A model generated the notes under the pieces. That model saw only the letters and a list, made by a program, of their open reading frames with translations, did not search any database and was not told the origin of the DNA. Made by a program: the position numbers and the translations under genes. From Oligoflexia bacterium (GTDB lineage Bacteria > Bdellovibrionota > UBA1018), in NCBI GenBank assembly GCA_025352185.1, contig JANXTV010000397.1, forward strand, positions 1 through 6,271: a stretch of DNA of 6,271 nucleotides. Direction: 5' to 3'. Within the stretch, counting starts at the first letter, position 1. Every line of letters starts with the position of its first letter. Below are positions 5,494 through 6,271 of this stretch, one piece after another.

Positions 5494-6271
5494 TCACCGC
5501 GCTGGTCCTCGGATTCTTTAATTTTTCGATCTACTACTACCTCACGGTGAATTCGATTTATCTCCTCCTGCTCGTCACGGCCTACTTTTCCATCCGCGAG
5601 CACAAGAAAACCACCCAGTTAATCGATAGTTTAAAGAACCGCGCACCCGTGTTTGCCCCACCGATCTCCATTCTCGCGCCCGCATTTAATGAAGAAAAAT
5701 CAATCGTCGATTCGGCTCGCTCCTTTCTAAAGCTCGCGTACCCGAGATTCGAAATCCTCATCATCAACGACGGATCGAAAGACGAAACCCTTTCCCGTCT
5801 CATCCAGGAATTCCGGCTCGAGAAGGTCACCCTTCCCCACGACCCCATGATTTCGAAAACGGAAATTCGGGGAACGTACCGCTCCCCGGTGCATCCGAAC
5901 CTGGTGGTGATCGATAAGGCAAACGGGGGAAAGGCGGATGCACTGAACGTCGGGATCTCCTACGCTTCCCACGATCTGCTCTGTAACGTGGATTCCGACT
6001 CCGTTTTAGAAGAAGAAGCGCTCTTTAAGGTCGCCATCCCATTCATTCGGGACCCGGAACGCACGATTGCTTCCGGCGGTACCATTCGGGTGATTAACGG
6101 ATGCACCGTGAAGCGTTCGACGATTACGAAAGTCGCCCTGCCGCGAGCTCCGATCGCCCTCGCCCAGGTCGTCGAATACACCCGCGCCTTTCTCTGCGGC
6201 CGAGTGGGATGGAACGCTTTCAACGCCACGCTCGTAATTTCTGGAGCCTTCGGGCTCTTTAAGAAATCGGC
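5490..6271 (+). CDS. Family 2 processive-type glycosyltransferase (3' end beyond window)
   Basis: The first 260 residues of an inner-membrane GT2 enzyme. A hydrophobic N-terminal region (about 4-34) precedes the GT-A domain: ISILAPAFNEEKSI (59-72), NDGSKDE with D94, NGGKADALN (145-153) and the DSD metal/nucleotide-sugar motif D168-S-D170. Later blocks are GGTIRVING, QVVEYTRAF and SGAFGLF near the right edge. The pattern resembles processive synthases such as PgaC/IcaA poly-N-acetylglucosamine synthase and chitin/hyaluronan-type enzymes. The acceptor-site motifs and C-terminal membrane helices should lie beyond the window. About 25 extra residues lie between D94 and the GGKAD block compared with compact GT2 domains. 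The GTG at 5490 has GAGGG 6 nt upstream and forms a GTGA overlap with the HEAT gene stop. The sugar and polymer are unknown; I do not assign pgaC. Confidence 0.93.
   Translation, partial: MITALVLGFFNFSIYYYLTVNSIYLLLLVTAYFSIREHKKTTQLIDSLKNRAPVFAPPISILAPAFNEEKSIVDSARSFLKLAYPRFEILIINDGSKDETLSRLIQEFRLEKVTLPHDPMISKTEIRGTYRSPVHPNLVVIDKANGGKADALNVGISYASHDLLCNVDSDSVLEEEALFKVAIPFIRDPERTIASGGTIRVINGCTVKRSTITKVALPRAPIALAQVVEYTRAFLCGRVGWNAFNATLVISGAFGLFKKS

Noticed and set aside
4834..5603. Minus-strand ORFs opposite the HEAT and glycosyltransferase genes
   Set aside because: They are antisense to well-supported coding frames and have no recognisable domain or ribosome binding site.

Overview
The window is compact, coding-dense bacterial DNA of moderate-to-high GC by eye, from a probably Gram-negative organism. 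The gene mix is a soluble MEDS-type sensor kinase, an H1-like lysine-rich protein, a sphingolipid-type desaturase with a PAP2 enzyme, and a phosphorelay fused by overlap to a HEAT/glycosyltransferase cluster. It would fit Bdellovibrionota or another deltaproteobacteria-like lineage, but that placement is a low-confidence inference. No rRNA, tRNA, insertion sequence, phage gene or CRISPR array is visible.

Left half, all minus strand. At the left edge is a histidine kinase (1-1349) with an N-terminal MEDS sensory domain; its C-terminus lies outside the window. About 230 bp of non-coding DNA separates it from a small H1-like protein (1584-1928). Further right are a PAP2-family membrane enzyme (2009-2638) and a close homologue of eukaryotic sphingolipid delta-4 (dihydroceramide) desaturases (2631-3584). 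The desaturase is transcribed first and its stop codon overlaps the PAP2 start by 8 nt, so the two look translationally coupled and probably modify the same lipid.

Right half, all plus strand. A 126-bp divergent intergenic region (3585-3710) carries a good sigma70-like promoter (TTGAGT, 17 bp, TAGAAT) placed so that transcription should begin at or next to the GTG start of the first gene, suggesting a leaderless mRNA. Four genes follow, each overlapping the next by exactly 4 nt: an Hpt phosphotransfer protein (3711-4064), a single-domain response regulator (4061-4453), a membrane-anchored HEAT-repeat protein (4450-5493) and a processive-type family 2 glycosyltransferase (5490 to beyond the right edge). 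The likely logic is that a phosphorelay controls polysaccharide synthesis or export, with the HEAT protein as a membrane scaffold.

The two points most worth following are a bacterial sphingolipid-desaturase/PAP2 pair that could make sphingosine-type lipids, and a tightly coupled Hpt-REC-HEAT-GT2 operon that appears to start leaderless.
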